Assembly: GCA_945483375.1 (NCBI GenBank)
Contig: CALYRQ010000080.1
Coordinates: forward strand, 1-5,263
DNA: 5,263 bases
Source of the DNA: an uncultured Elusimicrobia bacterium
GTDB taxonomy: Bacteria; Elusimicrobiota; Elusimicrobia; Elusimicrobiales; Elusimicrobiaceae
Reading direction: 5' to 3'
The stretch's first letter is position 1; each line of letters begins with the position of its first letter. The notes beneath the pieces are model-generated. The model had not been told where the DNA came from. It did no database searches and worked only from the letters and a program-made list of their open reading frames with translations. The position numbers and the translations under genes are program-made. Shown piece by piece: positions 4,677-5,263 of the stretch.

Positions 4677-5237
4677 CTACGAAGCAGGAGTAGTCGGAGC
4701 AGGAGTAGTCGAAGCGGCTTCACATGCTCCGGCTTTTCCATCACTGCAACATGGAGCATCTTTAGCTAAAGAATCTAACCCACAAAAATCTGCACAAAGA
4801 GCAGCGCCATTATCATTGGTACCTACACAAGTGGTTCCCGTGCCGGAATACAAGCGGGTTAAATTATACGCATATTGCAAACCGTTGCTATTTTCGCGGG
4901 TGGCGACAGCGTTCCCGGTTTCGTACGAACTTCCGGCATTTAACTTAATAGAAAACCCATTACTTCCGGCCGCACCTTTAGTATGGTAGGTATCTCCCGT
5001 CGCGCCTTTGGGCGCCACGTCTAAACCCGTGTATTCCCCAGCGAACTTGTTAATCTGCAAGTATTTGCGCTGCTGCGCCTGTGCAATGTTGCCCAGCAAG
5101 GTTACGGCTTCGCTCATGCGGCTGCGTTCCACCGCTTTGAAGTATTGCGGCATAGCCATGGCGGCCAAAATGCCGATGATGAGCACAACGACTAAGAGCT
5201 CAATCAGTGTGAACCCTTTGTTATTATTCTTAATCAT
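4677..5237 (-). CDS. Type IV pilin with a cysteine-rich C-terminus
   Basis: The 186-residue prepilin starts MIKNNNKGFTLIELLVVVLI. Prepilin peptidase would cut between G8 and F9, making E13 the mature Glu5, and the hydrophobic helix runs to about residue 30. The part around FKAVERSRMSEAVTLLGN (33-50) closely parallels the left pilin (TFAVEKARVAEAIT), so the two are homologues. The head (about 60-175) carries six cysteines packed into the last third (C137, C148, C152, C163, C164, C172), likely disulfide partners. The protein ends in a low-complexity TTPAPTTPAS tail. An AAGGAG site (5244-5249) six bases upstream fixes the start. The gene is monocistronic as far as seen, with its own terminator (4624-4654) and no assembly genes nearby. 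A major or minor pilin of a type IV pilus or a type II secretion pseudopilin are all possible. Confidence 0.94.
   Translation of the reverse strand: MIKNNNKGFTLIELLVVVLIIGILAAMAMPQYFKAVERSRMSEAVTLLGNIAQAQQRKYLQINKFAGEYTGLDVAPKGATGDTYHTKGAAGSNGFSIKLNAGSSYETGNAVATRENSNGLQYAYNLTRLYSGTGTTCVGTNDNGAALCADFCGLDSLAKDAPCCSDGKAGACEAASTTPAPTTPAS
4683..4711 (-). repeat. Two tandem 15-base units coding the pilin tail
   Basis: AGCAGGAGTAGTCG occurs at 4683-4696 and again at 4698-4711, a period of 15 bases. Read on the minus strand it codes two five-residue units of the form TTPA plus P or S, at the extreme C-terminus of the pilin. Unit loss or gain keeps the frame. Confidence 0.75.
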
Positions 5238-5263
5238 TTTTCTCTCCTTCCTACAAGTTTTCT

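Noticed and set aside
4591..4989. Plus-strand open frame opposite the right pilin
   Set aside because: It is antisense to a clear pilin gene, begins inside a terminator, and has no ribosome-binding site or domain.

Overview
The window reads like a chromosomal stretch from a bacterium of the Elusimicrobiota type. That is an inference from two stand-alone type IV pilin genes with very similar N-termini and from several small exported proteins of unknown role; no rRNA or other marker is present to fix the taxonomy. GC content is mixed and base use is similar across the genes. I see no insertion sequence, integrase, CRISPR array or tRNA.

Layout. Bases 1-235 (minus) hold the N-terminal part of a type IV pilin that runs off the left edge. 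Bases 236-596 hold no convincing protein gene. They hold the pilin's promoter and leader and, from about 566 down to about 323 on the minus strand, a probable structured non-coding RNA with its own sigma70-type promoter (573-600), a fold with paired ends and a U-rich 3' end. Bases 597-1229 (minus) encode an exported YiiX/YaeF-type permuted papain-like hydrolase. A divergent spacer rich in small inverted repeats (1230-1361) separates it from 1362-2708 (plus), an exported 448-residue protein whose C-terminal third resembles a response-regulator receiver domain. A strong terminator (2721-2750) closes that gene. Bases 2780-3499 (plus) encode an exported or membrane-anchored ankyrin-repeat protein. 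Bases 3549-4253 (yggS, PLP homeostasis) and 4250-4516 (yggU, DUF167) form a translationally coupled pair. Three terminator hairpins fill the convergent spacer up to a second complete type IV pilin gene, 4677-5237 (minus).

How the genes fit together. Five of the seven protein genes encode envelope or exported products: two pilins, a cysteine hydrolase, a receiver-like protein and an ankyrin protein. The yggS-yggU pair is ordinary housekeeping. The hydrolase and ankyrin genes both have a -10 box ending 6 bases before the ATG and no usable ribosome-binding site, which suggests leaderless mRNAs. The features most worth following are the candidate RNA at 323-566, with a 12-base motif repeated on opposite sides of its predicted central loop, and the exported receiver-like protein that lacks part of the phosphorylation site.
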